From Acanthacorydalis orientalis (Eukaryota > Arthropoda > Insecta > Megaloptera > Corydalidae): a stretch of DNA of 64,000 nt. Position 1 is the stretch's first letter. Each line of letters opens with the position of its first letter. Positions 1 through 11,709 of the stretch are shown piece by piece. The notes under the pieces were generated by a model. The model was not told the DNA's origin. It ran no database searches and saw nothing but the letters and a program-made list of their open reading frames with translations. The translations under genes were made by a program, and so were the position numbers. The stretch is from positions 9,684,026 to 9,748,025 of the forward strand of contig CM068321.1 of NCBI GenBank assembly GCA_034766995.1. Direction: 5' to 3'.

Positions 1-828
1 TATATAATCAACACAGAAAACAAAGATATATTACATGCAACTTACAGGAGAAATAGTATATTATTTTATCAGAGACCGTTAAATAAACCACATAGGAAAC
101 ACTACTGGAAAGCCATAGATAAAAATTTAAATCATGAATAGCAAAGAATTTGATATCAAGAGTTGATATCATTTTTTTAAGATATTCAACTATATATATT
201 TATACAAAAAGAATGTATATGAGAAATTAATAAAATGGTCAATGCTCGTAGTAGATTTTTTTTGTATTGAGAATACAAAATGAAAAAATAATTTATTTTG
301 TTGTTGTTTGACACTTTTGTATTTATAATTCTCCGAATTATGAGAAATTTCTGTTTTTTATTGAATTGGTTAATCAAGTAGTTAATTACTTATTTATCTT
401 GGTTTAGAATAAAAATTAGCTGTATAAAATACGAAAAATTGAATTTTGAACTGAAAAATGATTAAAATTAAATCCTGCTTACACTTTTTAAATATTTTAT
501 AATAAATATAAAATGATATTTATAAGAGATTAATTTTATTACTTTAGCAAATAAGTATATGCGTGAAAGAAAAAGTATATACAATTTAGGACGTATCAAG
601 TTACATTTTATTGTTTTAAATCTTTTTCTGCAGTATGTAATTTTTTTCCACGAATTTAAAGTTTGTATCTCGATATTATGTTGTGTGTCTTGTTATTTCG
701 AGTTGTCTCGTGGGATTTACAATCCCTATATACATCTTCTCCATTATTAATTCGTTAATCGCAATTATTGCACATTTGAAAGTTGAAAAAAAAATATCCT
801 GTGTCAAATATGAATTATTTTTCACTCT
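1..828. other. AT-rich intergenic sequence, nothing recognised
   Basis: Strongly AT-rich with scattered homopolymer runs. The short open frames here are low-complexity, begin at arbitrary ATGs and resemble no family I know. No transposon ends or RNA genes were seen. Confidence 0.6.
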
Positions 829-829
829 C

Positions 830-1015
830 AGAGCATCAAGCTATATATTTTTCTACATCTTGACCTGAGAATGATGGCGTTACGATCGAAATGTGCATAA
901 GCGACAATCAATTATCATTTATTTAATGTTTTTAATCGAAAAATGTTAGCGAGGATTCTGGATCGAAAAAATAATTAATTTGTAAAAGTGAATTTAGTCA
1001 GTCAGAATTTTTCTA
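830..1015. repeat. P1 foldback-family fragment (one arm)
   Basis: A diverged single arm of the P1 family. It has the order seen in better copies: an 'atgatggcgttacgatcgaaatg' -like inner segment (compare 'gatgatagcatcgccatcga'), then 'cataagcgacaatca', then a run ending near 'gtgaatttagtcag'. The matching opposite arm is not present. Confidence 0.45.
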
Positions 1016-1640
1016 TCTTATTTTCTATGAAATTATGAGTAACCATTTGTCGTTAGACAGCAATTTCAGTTTTACACCTGGTTTTAATGAGATATATTTG
1101 TCAAGTGAATATTTTAATCATAATTTGTATGAGGGATAATTTAAAACAAGTTCGTTTTTATAACAGGCTTCTAAATATATTTGAATATAAATGTTTTAAA
1201 TTTGATATAAGATTCTTGCAATACTAATGGTTGAAAAGGTCATGTGTTTCAATATTCGTGACATTTAAAAATATTTACTGTATAACAATTAAAATTATTA
1301 TAGTTTGCATTTAACAATGTGACACAAATTGAATGTGATTGTATATAGTTAGTACATGCATTGAACAGAAATAGAAGAATGGGAATTTATACAATGAATA
1401 CTGATCTGCAAAAATAAAAGAGAAAATAATATATCACAAGTATGTTGTGAAAAAGAGAAAGATTACTAGTATTATGTACTTGTGAATACGTTACGTTATG
1501 TATAAGAGGATTGTAGACTGTGCGGTTACAAACGCGTATGATAATCAAAGTTAGCTGACAACAAAGAGAGTGCTATAGTCAGTACACATGAGAGTGATAA
1601 GCGTAGATACTTATGTATGCTTGAAAGCCTTCAATGATCA
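1016..1640. other. AT-rich 5' flank of the RYBP gene
   Basis: No coding signal or transposon ends. Base composition becomes more balanced from about 1640 onward, approaching the promoter of the gene at 1895. Distal regulatory sequence could lie here, but nothing specific can be named. Confidence 0.4.
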
Positions 1641-1788
1641 GTGTTGTTTGGAACCGGATTCTTGTTCGCAGTTGCGCAAATGTCATCGAAACTCAAGCCT
1701 TAAAACTGTCATGGCCGTTATGTCGTATTGACTTACGTGTGCTGGTGGTGCGCGTTCGATAACCGTTTGCCGCGTGTAATACACAGCG

Positions 1789-1796
1789 TATAAATA
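1789..1796 (+). promoter_or_regulatory. TATA-like box upstream of RYBP
   Basis: TATAAATA lies in a balanced-composition stretch about 100 bp before the start codon. An initiator-like 'atcacagc' follows about 27-30 bp downstream (1814-1821), the usual TATA-to-start spacing in insects. This would give a 5' leader of roughly 75 nt. The motif is common in AT-rich DNA, so the call rests on spacing and position. Confidence 0.45.
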
Positions 1797-1894
1797 AAGT
1801 GGTGAGGAAGTGTATCACAGCAGGTGTGTGTAAACTACAACAGTGATCGCGTGTGCGTGCGAGTGAGCGTGGTGTGTGATGTATTAATTAAAAA

Positions 1895-2374
1895 ATGGAC
1901 CACAAGAAGAGTCCGATCCGAAGGACGAAACGGCAAGCGAAAGTGTTGGAAGAGAACTATTGGGATTGCAGCGTGTGCACGTATCGCAATACTGCCGAGG
2001 CATTCAAATGCCTGATGTGTGACGTGCGCAAAGGTACGTCAACGAGGAAGCCGCGCATCAACCCGCAGCTGGTGGCGCAGCAGGTGCCGCAGGCATACGC
2101 GCCACCACCGCCACAATCTAGCTCGAACAAGAAGGAGCGGAAATCACACCACCAGCACGGCGGCAAGGAATCGAAGAAACGTCGACACCACCCGCCACGG
2201 CTGCGGAACGTCGATCGGAGTTCGGCGCAAACACGTGAAGTCACCGTTAACTCGGTCACGGTTGTTATTACCGAATATAAACCAAAAGCGGGTAATAAAT
2301 CGTCGCAAGACGCGAACTCGAGTAGCGCGAGTTCGTCTGAACATTCGGAGTCGAGCACTGACGCCAGGTCGTAG
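1895..2374 (+). CDS. RYBP: RYBP/YAF2 homologue, RING1- and YY1-binding Polycomb (PRC1) subunit
   Basis: A 159-residue single-exon protein. Residues 22-45 form a RanBP2-type zinc finger, W23-D24-C25-x2-C28-x10-C39-x2-C42, followed by the family signature [10 protein letters not shown] at 47-56; in vertebrate RYBP this finger binds ubiquitin. Residues 57-100 are a low-complexity Pro/Gln then Lys/His-rich basic linker. Residues 101-128 ([25 protein letters not shown]) match the conserved C-terminal segment that contacts the RING1 RAWUL domain and CBX proteins. The tail (from about 135) is Ser-rich. Known family role: nuclear adaptor in variant PRC1, promoting H2A monoubiquitination and repression. 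The length is close to that of the Drosophila homologue and shorter than vertebrate RYBP (about 228 aa), mainly in the linker. The start is supported by an A-rich context and by an in-frame TAA at 1889-1891 that rules out N-terminal extension. Codons are much more GC-rich than the surroundings, as expected for selected coding sequence. No neighbouring host gene was found. Confidence 0.93.
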   Translation: MDHKKSPIRRTKRQAKVLEENYWDCSVCTYRNTAEAFKCLMCDVRKGTSTRKPRINPQLVAQQVPQAYAPPPPQSSSNKKERKSHHQHGGKESKKRRHHPPRLRNVDRSSAQTREVTVNSVTVVITEYKPKAGNKSSQDANSSSASSSEHSESSTDARS

Positions 2375-3155
2375 TCGGGACATTTCCGACGACGACGCTG
2401 TCCGTCCGTACGGTATCCTCTTCGTATGTACGATTATGTTCACCGTTAGATGGTAATTTATCTGCCAACACGATCGTCGGCCAATACACTGGAAATCGAC
2501 GTTGTTTCGCTGTATGACAGTTTTAGAACACACTTTCTATCTCGTTTATTATACAACTTATTTCAATACAACGCACTCTTTCTACAGAGCTATTGAACAT
2601 AGACTAGCAGACACGCCGCCTATGTAAATAATATGGCGGCGAGGATTTGTTTCTTTTATGAGAGGACAACACTTCGAAGAATTTGAATCGAACTGAAACC
2701 ATCGGTCAAGTCATTGATTTAACAATGGGTGCAACGCAAAAAAGCAGTTGTGTCTGTGAAACGAAGTTTGTAAACATCCAACGTTCCTGTGGATGGATCT
2801 CAGTACGTATCAGAGAAAGTGGTAGGACAATGACACGAAAACAGTGCATGTCATGTGTGGAAAGTGATTAGACGACCTGTGTGCGTATATGTGTTTCTGC
2901 AACTGTATGGATGACTGTGTGTATTGATGTGTGTGTGTGTTTTGATGTGTCGAGAGCTTATGGCTTTTCGTCTGTTTGTTTGTTTTGAACGGTGACGTTT
3001 ATATATGAAAATGATATCCGAGAAATAAATGTCGACCTGTTGAAAATATAGAACGTGTTTTTTTAAAACTGAAAAGTTGTTTACATTCACAACGTTAATT
3101 CTTCGTATTGTAGGTATTTGATAAGTCATTACTACGAAATGAACCAAAAATAAAT
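2375..3155 (+). other. Candidate 3' UTR of RYBP
   Basis: Non-coding sequence of moderate composition downstream of the stop. It holds a GT-rich stretch (about 2878-2950) and AATAAA hexamers at 3024-3029 and 3149-3154, either of which could specify polyadenylation. The transcript end is inferred, not seen. Confidence 0.4.
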
Positions 3156-3159
3156 ACAC

Positions 3160-4049
3160 ATTGTAAAACAGTGATATATTTCACTTAACAGTCAGACGCA
3201 AATCTCTAAATATCTTTATATTGTTCTCCATATCACACACGTTTTTATTCGAAACAAATCAAATATCAGACTTTTTTTATGAAGTATTTTTTAAAAAAGT
3301 TTTATCGTAAAAGATAGGTCTGTTCTGTCGAAACAACTTTCGATATTTGAAAACAGTTTTGTAATAAAGATGTATTTAAAATTAAGAGCAAAAATAATAA
3401 ATTTCTTTTTAAAATGCATGTAAATTTTGAAATAAGGATTGCAATTAATTTGATTTCAAGTAGTTATTAGGTTTATATAAAACTATAATTTTATATTAGC
3501 AACCCTCAATTAATCTTATTCAATTTTTTTTATCACAATTTTCTCTGAAAATGTAAAATGTAATCATAATGACGAGCTATTATACTTTTAAAGATGAATT
3601 ATTTAGAAGTAATAAATTCAGTTGTGGATTGGTTATGTAGAAATTATAGATGTTTATATAAGTTCATTTAACTGACATTAATCCAGTCAGTCCAAGGTTC
3701 GTTGAACCCCAATTTAGTTATTATACATACAAAATAACAAAAAAATATATTCATGTTTTTAATTAATTGAATAGCGATTTATCAAGTAGAGTAAATAAAC
3801 AGAAAAATAGATATTTTTAATAGAAAAAGTAGTGTGGGTTCAAGATCTAATATACTTAATTGAATATTTTTTCGTTTACATTTTATTTCAATCGGGAAAA
3901 TCATGTATTAGAATTTATTTATTGTCTAGACAAAATTTATTCAAATATTTTTTTTGAAGAACAATGTAAATGTAAAATGATTAACAATCATTTTAAATTT
4001 AATAATCATAATTATATAATAATCATAAAAATAAAATTATTGTAACTTT

Positions 4050-4050
<1 letters not shown>
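3160..4050. other. AT-rich intergenic sequence, nothing recognised
   Basis: AT-rich, no convincing coding frame, no terminal inverted repeats. It ends at a (TA)n tract. Confidence 0.6.

Positions 4051-4051
<1 letters not shown>

Positions 4052-4090
<39 letters not shown>
4052..4090. repeat. (TA)n microsatellite
   Basis: Uninterrupted TA dinucleotides. Confidence 0.97.
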
Positions 4091-4092
<2 letters not shown>

Positions 4093-4328
4093 AAATGAAT
4101 TGTTCGGTTGTTTGAATGTTCTTTCTTATTTTTCTCAATCTACTTCTGAATACTTCTGTGTAACTAATTAATTATCAAAATAAATATAAAAATGTCGAGC
4201 AAGGAATCAAAATTAAAGAATAGATATTTGATCACTGGTGAGTTAAGAATTTACTGAATGTATAATAAGTTTCGTCATTATTAGTTCTTAATAATTAATG
4301 TTTCTAATTGAGTTTGTTTTATATGTAA

Positions 4329-4621
4329 AGTCGGGGTCATACATGCGGCTATTCGCCGAGCACCGAGCAAAATTTAGCCGAACCCCGAATGTGTGGATGA
4401 ATCTGCGAATATGAATGCTTAAGCGAATACTCTGTATTCACTGTTCCCATCCGATGTCTGTCTTTTGTCACGAATCAAAGGGAACGAGCATCTGCATATT
4501 ATGAAATATAAACGTCGTTTACACTTTAGGCGTATTTGTTCAATGCAGATATGCACATTTGTGCCGTTTATTATTGGTCAGCGAACAACATTCGACGAAT
4601 GATGCATGTGTCGCTCCGGCT
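4329..4621. mobile_element. PIF/Harbinger-like MITE, 293 bp
   Basis: A GC-richer block with imperfect terminal inverted repeats. The left end begins AGTCGGGGTCATACATGCGG and the right end, reverse-complemented, begins AGCCGGAGCGACACATGC. A TAA triplet flanks both sides (4326-4328 and 4622-4624), matching the 3-bp TWA target duplication of PIF/Harbinger elements. There is no transposase inside, so it is non-autonomous. The superfamily assignment rests on the target duplication and could be wrong. Confidence 0.6.
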
Positions 4622-4860
4622 TAATGTACATATACTTATTTGAAATAGTTTTAAGTATAATAAATATTCATTGAATTTATAAGAGAGATAACCATATTCG
4701 AGTTTCAAGCACGACGTGTGTTTAAATAAATTCAAATAAAAAAAATATTTAAACCAAAATTTGTAGCAAGAGCGCTTGAATATTTTTAATTAGTTCTTAG
4801 TCGTTAATTATTTTTGAAATTTCGTTCCAATTGAGGATTGGTAATCAGTAAACTTTGTTT

Positions 4861-4978
4861 ATATATATATATATATATATGCGTGGCGAGTCATAATCCT
4901 AAACCTTGCATGATGAGTACGAATGGAAAATCATGGAAGAGGCCTGCATCTAGCAATGGATTGACAGAGGTTGTGTAA

Positions 4979-5021
<43 letters not shown>
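4861..5021. repeat. Two (TA)n tracts
   Basis: Pure TA runs at 4861-4880 and 4982-5021, separated by about 100 bp of unremarkable sequence. Confidence 0.95.
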
Positions 5022-5024
<3 letters not shown>

Positions 5025-5775
5025 TCATTTGTATTTGCTTTATGTAATCTGAAAAGAGACAAAGCATAGTAATACCACTCAGTTGAAATGAAACCGAATT
5101 CAAAATACTGATTTTGTTCAGTCACCTTTACTCTAATGCTCTGCATTTTTTTAATTTCTGTAATTTCGCTATCAATGTTGACAGATAAATTACATTTAAG
5201 TTTTTTTTGTAAAGATAGAAGATTAATGTCCATTCGTTGACTTTCTCTATCTTATGTGAATAAATTAGAATTAGACATATTGTTATATAACGCGGAGATA
5301 AATAAAACTATGTATGTGTGTGTATATATACATATATGTATGAGAAGGAAAAGTAGTAATTTATAGATTGAATATTTAATTTTATAAAAATCACGTGTAA
5401 TACAAACCTGTATTAAACGTGATTCGAGCAGAGATTTGTTGTAAAGGCCATTTGGTTATTAATAACCTATAATATGTAGAATCTCATATATTTCCACAGT
5501 GTATTGAGACAGAATCGTATTAATGATGTACGGTATTATTACAGAGTTCCATTTTTGTGCATAGATATGTAAACATAATTTTTATGAAATGTTTGTTTCT
5601 ATCGAAATAATTATGTGCAGCGACAGCGATGGTCGATTACGGATAAACAAACAAACAGACGGATATGAATTGTCGAACGTTGACTTGTTGTCAATTTAAT
5701 ATTATAAGAACTTATCACGTCCTGTGATAACCATGAATGTTTCTCAGAAATGTTCGTAAACATTTTACCATATAC
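5022..5775. other. Intergenic sequence, nothing recognised
   Basis: AT-rich; open frames here are partly (TA)n-encoded Tyr-Ile repeats and are not credible proteins. Confidence 0.55.
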
Positions 5776-5776
5776 A

Positions 5777-5778
<2 letters not shown>

Positions 5779-5812
<34 letters not shown>

Positions 5813-5868
5813 GTACATATATATATATATATAAATGTACATATATATATATATATACACATATTATA

Positions 5869-5920
<52 letters not shown>

Positions 5921-5930
5921 AATGTACATA
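5779..5930. repeat. Compound TA repeat with higher-order unit
   Basis: TA runs are separated three times by the same spacer ATAAATGTACATA (near 5808, 5832 and 5919). The array therefore has a higher-order unit rather than being a simple dinucleotide tract. Confidence 0.9.
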
Positions 5931-6038
5931 TTATATGAAAACATATACCACTGCCGAACTGAATTAGTTTAATTTTCTTTTCTCCGTATGGATTTTTTTA
6001 GGTTTTGCTGGCAAAATGACACCTTGTCATGTTGTTAT

Positions 6039-6041
<3 letters not shown>

Positions 6042-6094
<53 letters not shown>
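6042..6094. repeat. (TA)n microsatellite
   Basis: About 26 TA units, uninterrupted. Confidence 0.97.
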
Positions 6095-6098
<4 letters not shown>

Positions 6099-9000
6099 AA
6101 ATAAATAAGTTAATGTGTGTATAAATAGGCATATTATGTATTTTTGTCCGGAATTTTGGAAATGTTAAAAAAAATAATGTTTGGTTTCATGTGAATTTTT
6201 TTATTAAGCATTATTTTGTCAAAATGTTTGATTCCTTTAAAACTTTTATTGAATTATGTTTGAAACAAGTGATCTCATTATTATTGTAAGTTAATGATAA
6301 TTTAAACAATTCTTGACCACAGTTTATATTAAAATATTCTTGATAACAGAATTGATTTCTAATTTTTTTTTAAACATACATTTAGAATATATTAAAAATT
6401 TACGTATGAGGATAGCAAAAAGATAGTGTTTTAATGGAGTGATGCTATTGAATGTTTTACGTGTTTCTAAGGACTTATTTTGTTTTTATCGAACCTTTCA
6501 AGTTCTATTTTGTATTAATCTATTCATGATGCCTTTTTCATGTATAAGGGATTCAATTTTCCACTAAATTGCACGCGAACGTCATTGTCTTCAATATGTA
6601 AAATTAAGTGATTTTCGAAGCAGTTATAATTGATAATTTAGCAGATTAAACTGTTATTTAATGCATTGCAGTTACAGACACCCAGTTTTTAACCCTTTCG
6701 ACATGATATTCAGTACTTATGTTGTGCCCTTTTCTTATTATATTCTGCAAGTATTGAGTGGTCAATAATGAATAGATAACCATACAAATGCTACTTCTGA
6801 GTTCACGTTGTTCTTTCATATTAGGCTCTTCATGGATTCCATCAACTGTTAATACAAAATGTACAGTCATCTATGTATAATATTTTAAATTGTCCCAATT
6901 TTTTTATTAACATACAATTCATTTTACTGTATTGATTTATGATTCCATTTATTCTATTTTATCGACATATCATGTTCAGAAGATACTTATATCTTGCTAT
7001 ATACAGAGATAGCTCCCTCTTTTCTGTTAATATTTTAAAATAATTATCCTTTTAAGGGGCAATGAATTCCTATTTAACCACAGGGATTTCTGGGCATGGG
7101 TGATATATATATATATATATATATATGTACAGACACACATTAATAGGTAATGTGGTGTATATATGAGGGACATTCAATAAATTATATATTGAATAAGAAA
7201 AAAATGAACTTAAAAAGATAGTTTTGCTGTTCACTAGTCTTATAATTCTACATAATTTTTTGTAAATTTGAACAAAACTGATCAGTTATTAATCAAAGTT
7301 TAATTCTTGATTATCAACTGTTGACCTGTGTATCCACAAGTTTTAATTCTGCACGATTAAACGCTGCGATTGAGAGTGTTTTCTATATAAAATCGACTTA
7401 CAAAAAGATTGTTTATAAACTAAAAAGATTATTTTTGCACATAAGTTCAATAAACATAGGAAAGGTTATGATGGTGTCTGATCTCAAAAGATTAACTATT
7501 CCACCAAACAAATATAATGGGGATATCTGAATACTTTATTATAAAAAAATAGGATCTGGCCTATATTTTAGATAATTAGCTTTTTTTTAAAGTTCGTTTG
7601 TCACAATCTGCACATTTCTTCCTTTTGCATTTATTTATTGTCAGAATACATTTGAGAAACTTTCTTCGTACTTCTATGGAGAAATGGAGTGGACTATGGA
7701 GTAAGATTCTTCAGAGATGATATATTTGTTTAGCATACATTCCAATAAGAACAATATTTGATTAGTCTATAAGACAGTAATTATGCTTTTTCCAGTTGAT
7801 TTTTATACATAATATTTACGATGTGTAGGATAGAACCTTTTCATCCTTTTTACATCATAGCGCACATAGAAAATTATATTGTTTATACAGAACATTGGGG
7901 TAATTGGATAGGATTTGGGAACGTTTGTATGGGGCTTGGTACAAGAGGACATATGGGGTTCAATGATTTTTTATGTAAAGATAGTAGCCACAAATTCAGG
8001 AACTGTATAGGAGCGAAACACATTTCTCAAATATATTTTCAACTATTCTGAAACTATGAGTGGTTGTTAATGTTTTAAAATTTTACTATAAAGAAGTCAA
8101 CCATCAATATCTTCATGTCTGCAACTCATTTTTGGTGAATCTATTGGGTAGTTCTAGTGTAAAGGACTTATTGTGGTTTCGTTGATTTAATTCTTGGATT
8201 CCCTAATAAATACCTGTGTATTTCTAGTTATTCTTTTAAAATAATTTTTCAGTTTTTCAATAACAGTTCAATTTTTTGTATCTTCTTGTATTTTTGTTAA
8301 GTACGAATATAGAATCGAACCCTTCTACCGCACAAAAATGCATGTATGGTTATTATTAAATATGTTTTAAATAAATCCTATACTTTTATAGTATAATATT
8401 TATTTATTTATAATATTATTCATCTGGAAATACTATATTTGCTGAAATAATCTCTTGAGACAAAAAATAAAACATATCTGGCATAATTATAAAACGGTTG
8501 TAAGAGGTTAATTGTTTTGAAAGAAGAGATTTTTTTTTCCTGTTTGTGACCATACATAATGAATGTATAGAATATCTATAAGTTCAAGGTGTTAGTACAG
8601 AATAATCTAATTTGTGCCTTATGGCCATAAACGTAACAAACATAGACTGATAATTTTATATATGTTTGTGTATTTTTTTCCGAATAGCAAATCAACTAAG
8701 CGTAAAATATATTTTATTTTTTGTTTACTCCACCCGTAATTAAAGTGTATCTATTGAATATACATGAAGACAAATAATATAAAATCATTATTGATTAAAT
8801 AACCATTTGTAATATTTTCAATAAGGTTTTAAAAATGTCAAATCCAATTTCCTGGTATAAAATTGTCAACTTAAAAACCAGATAGTTGAAAATTAAAACT
8901 ATCATAGTTCATTTAAATCCTGTGCACCTATTTATACACACATATTTTGTAAAAAAAAAATCCTCCATATATAAACATATTACTGCCGATTATTTTACCG

Positions 9001-9315
9001 TTATTGCTATATATGCAAATCGACTGTTAAATATATACATATATCCATGTATATATAAATACTTCCATAATCATTCATTAGCTTGTTCTATAAATGTTCA
9101 TTGTCTTAGTAAACTATTTCGTATGATTTTAAATGAGAATCCAAACAGAATTCAAAGAAAATGAATAGGGTGCACATAATAATACTGTTATATTAGTATT
9201 GTTTTTCTGTTTATTCAATTGATAAAAGGGTATCACTGTTGAAACGTTTACAAAAAAAAAAAAAACAATTTAGATGGCTCAAAAATTTTATAAAATATTT
9301 TAAATAAGATTTTAG

Positions 9316-9317
<2 letters not shown>
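6095..9317. other. Long AT-rich intergenic stretch
   Basis: No gene, RNA or transposon end recognised over about 3.2 kb. A short (TA)n lies at 7103-7126. The open frames at 7321-7530, 7821-8051 and 8886-9164 encode 69-92 residues of biased composition with no recognisable motif, so I treat them as chance. Confidence 0.5.

Positions 9318-9379
<62 letters not shown>
9318..9379. repeat. (TA)n microsatellite
   Basis: About 31 uninterrupted TA units. Confidence 0.97.
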
Positions 9380-9383
<4 letters not shown>

Positions 9384-10050
9384 TGATGAACAGAACTGTA
9401 TTTATTATACGCTCCTTGTGATATAAATATCCAGCAGATGAATGAGGCTGTAAATTCAAGTTAAAAATTGAGATATCACATATTTTTTTAATATTGAATA
9501 CTTGCCAGCACTGTTGCAAAATGAATGAAAAATGATTAATGTTGTATTATTTATTTAACGTACACATCAGATAATTGTCAGTCATTTTTGGAAAATATAA
9601 GAATTAATTGTAAGTTTTATGAAAAAGAAAATGTGTAAAAAAAGATTGTATTATTCATGTCTTTGTAAGTTTTCCAGTGTACTAACTGTGCAACAAGCCA
9701 CAATGTTGGCGAAACAATTGATTTATAGAGGACTAAAAACCCTGGTCTACTTAAAAAGTGGCAATGAGTTGAATGTAAACAAATTATTAAATTTTATGTT
9801 AATTTATGAATATTCTTTTTTAATGTAGATTATTTGTACATAATTTAAATTATATTAAATATTTAGTTTGATTGAAACAATTAAATTGTGTTTTATTTTA
9901 CAGCTGTTTGAAATTGTTTATATAGGATTATATTGTATCATTTAATTTCCAGTCATTATTTATATGTTTTTGAACGAGTTTCATAAATATTCCGATGAAA
10001 TTCTTCGGAGTATTTCAACAAAATGATTGAAATAAATTTGTGTAATGAAT
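9380..10050. other. AT-rich intergenic sequence, nothing recognised
   Basis: No coding signal or element boundary before the mariner copy that begins at about 10054. Confidence 0.55.
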
Positions 10051-10053
10051 TGA

Positions 10054-10885
10054 TGAGGGTGGGATGAAAAGTTTCATTCCAAAATACTGACGCCATAATT
10101 TTTCCGATCGATGGAATTGTTTTTGATTTCTTCGGAGTTTGTTCGCCTCTCATAGTCCACTATTTTGATTGTTGTTTGGTCTTCTAAGTGTAATTGTGAA
10201 TTCAAGTCTCGTCCATGGTAACGAATGGACGCAAAAATTCTGTTTGAAAGCACTTGAACAACGCTAAACAGTGCTGGGTGATGATTGTACGTTTGAGTTT
10301 TACTCTGGTGTGAGGAATCGTGCCATCCATCGCACGGATAGCTTTTTTATGCCCAAAACTTATATCTGATGTGTATAATATGTAATGTGCTCGGTCTTTA
10401 GATGTGCCCACAACCTTTTCTATCTCGACCAACTTCATTTGATAGTCGTTCGATATAATTTTGTGTATATTTTTGAACCATTTCCTTAGAAGTAGCCGTT
10501 TTTTGGTCTACCCGAATGTTGTGCCTCCTCAGTACTCGTATGACCACGTTTAAAGTTTGCGACTCATGTTTTAACAGTTAAAAACGATGAAGCAGACTCA
10601 CCTCAAATAGAATTCAGCTAAACGTTTATTTCTGTTAGGGATAAACTCTTAATATGAAGTATTTTATCACTGTGCATACTTCGGTTTTCTCCATTGTTTA
10701 CAAAACATAAAACTTTACTTTGACAGACTGTCAAATGCAAACTACTTGACATAACTTTATGAAACTTCAAAGTCAAACTAATGAAGGACGACACTGCACA
10801 AAACCGTAGACAATTCATGACAATTTACACGATATGTCGTCGCTTTTGATCTCACTTTTGATGAAACTTTTCATCCCACCCTCGT
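10054..10885 (-). mobile_element. Internally deleted mariner element (N-terminal half of transposase)
   Basis: The terminal inverted repeats are perfect over about 23 bp: GAGGGTGGGATGAAAAGTTT begins at 10055 and reappears inverted to 10882. The right end abuts TA. On the minus strand the relic starts with MEKTEV near 10700. It keeps the helix-turn-helix region and a readable segment (10438-10202) containing VEIEKVVGTSK, TQHCLALFKCFQTEFLRPF and the catalytic-domain entry motif VTMDET. After a KIMASVFWNE motif the coding sequence runs straight into the left inverted repeat, so the catalytic HQDNA and YSPDL blocks are gone. At 832 bp it is about 450 bp shorter than an intact mariner. Stops and frameshifts show it is dead, but the intact ends mean it could once have been moved in trans. 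Confidence 0.9.
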
Positions 10886-11040
10886 AGTACTGGGTTCGGG
10901 TTGAATGTGTGCAAACATTAAATTTTTTACGTTTCTAGTACAAAGTATTTAATGTAGTAACATTTTTATAAAAATAAAATTTTAAAAATTACTCTTAAAT
11001 TGGTTTTGTCATTTTTTAATGATTTGATGTATATTATCAT
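10886..11040. other. Short AT-rich spacer
   Basis: Spacer between the mariner copy and a P1 palindrome; nothing recognised. Confidence 0.5.
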
Positions 11041-11044
11041 TTTT

Positions 11045-11380
11045 CACAAATTAATTATTTTTCATCTCACAAATCACATTTTTCTGATCAGAAATGTTCA
11101 ATAAATGATTATTGATTAGTTTTGATTGTAGCTTATTTAGATTGGATGGCGATGATGTCATCCCCAGAACCCAAAGGTATACAAAAATCTCTTTCAAAAA
11201 TCTTTATATTAAGCTCTCTGAGAATGATAGTATCGTCATTCAGTTCTCATAAGCAATAATCAAAAATGATCAATAATCAGTTATTGTAAAACTTTTGATC
11301 AGAAAAAAATGTGGTTTGTGGAATTAAAAGAGAATTTATTTTTAAAAGTAAATTTAGCTACGGTATCAGAACTGTATTAT
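11045..11380. repeat. P1 foldback element, both arms present
   Basis: A near-complete palindrome. The left arm runs through CTGATCAGAAATGTTCAATA, a TGATTATTGATT block and a 'ggcgatgatgtcatcc' block. The right arm repeats these in inverse order and orientation: 'gatagtatcgtcattc', AATCAAAAATGATCAATAAT, then TTTTGATCAGAAAAA. The tail continues to 'tagctacggtatcagaactg'. No coding capacity. Best reference copy of the P1 family. Confidence 0.8.
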
Positions 11381-11653
11381 TTATTATCATAGGTTTTTAT
11401 ACCTGTGTTTCTGTTGATACTTTGTTCTTTGGATTTGTTAAGTATCTGTCATCTACTATTCAGTACGAGTGCTAGATGGTGAAGATTTGAGCTTGAGTCT
11501 TTACAACAATTACACTCGTGCCTAAATTAGTAGTGGATAAGACACTGTGCTAATTCAAAAAGATAATGACCAATAGGGCAATGTATCGATAGAATCATAA
11601 GTATAATAATAAGCGATTATAATTATAAAATTAATTAGGCATATATTGCATTG

Positions 11654-11655
<2 letters not shown>

Positions 11656-11706
<51 letters not shown>
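11656..11706. repeat. (TA)n microsatellite
   Basis: About 25 uninterrupted TA units. Confidence 0.97.

Positions 11707-11709
<3 letters not shown>

Noticed and set aside
1957..2533. Open frames on the opposite strand and in the second frame of the RYBP locus
   Set aside because: Shadows of the GC-rich RYBP coding sequence; Arg/Cys-rich, no domains, overlapping a clearly recognised protein.
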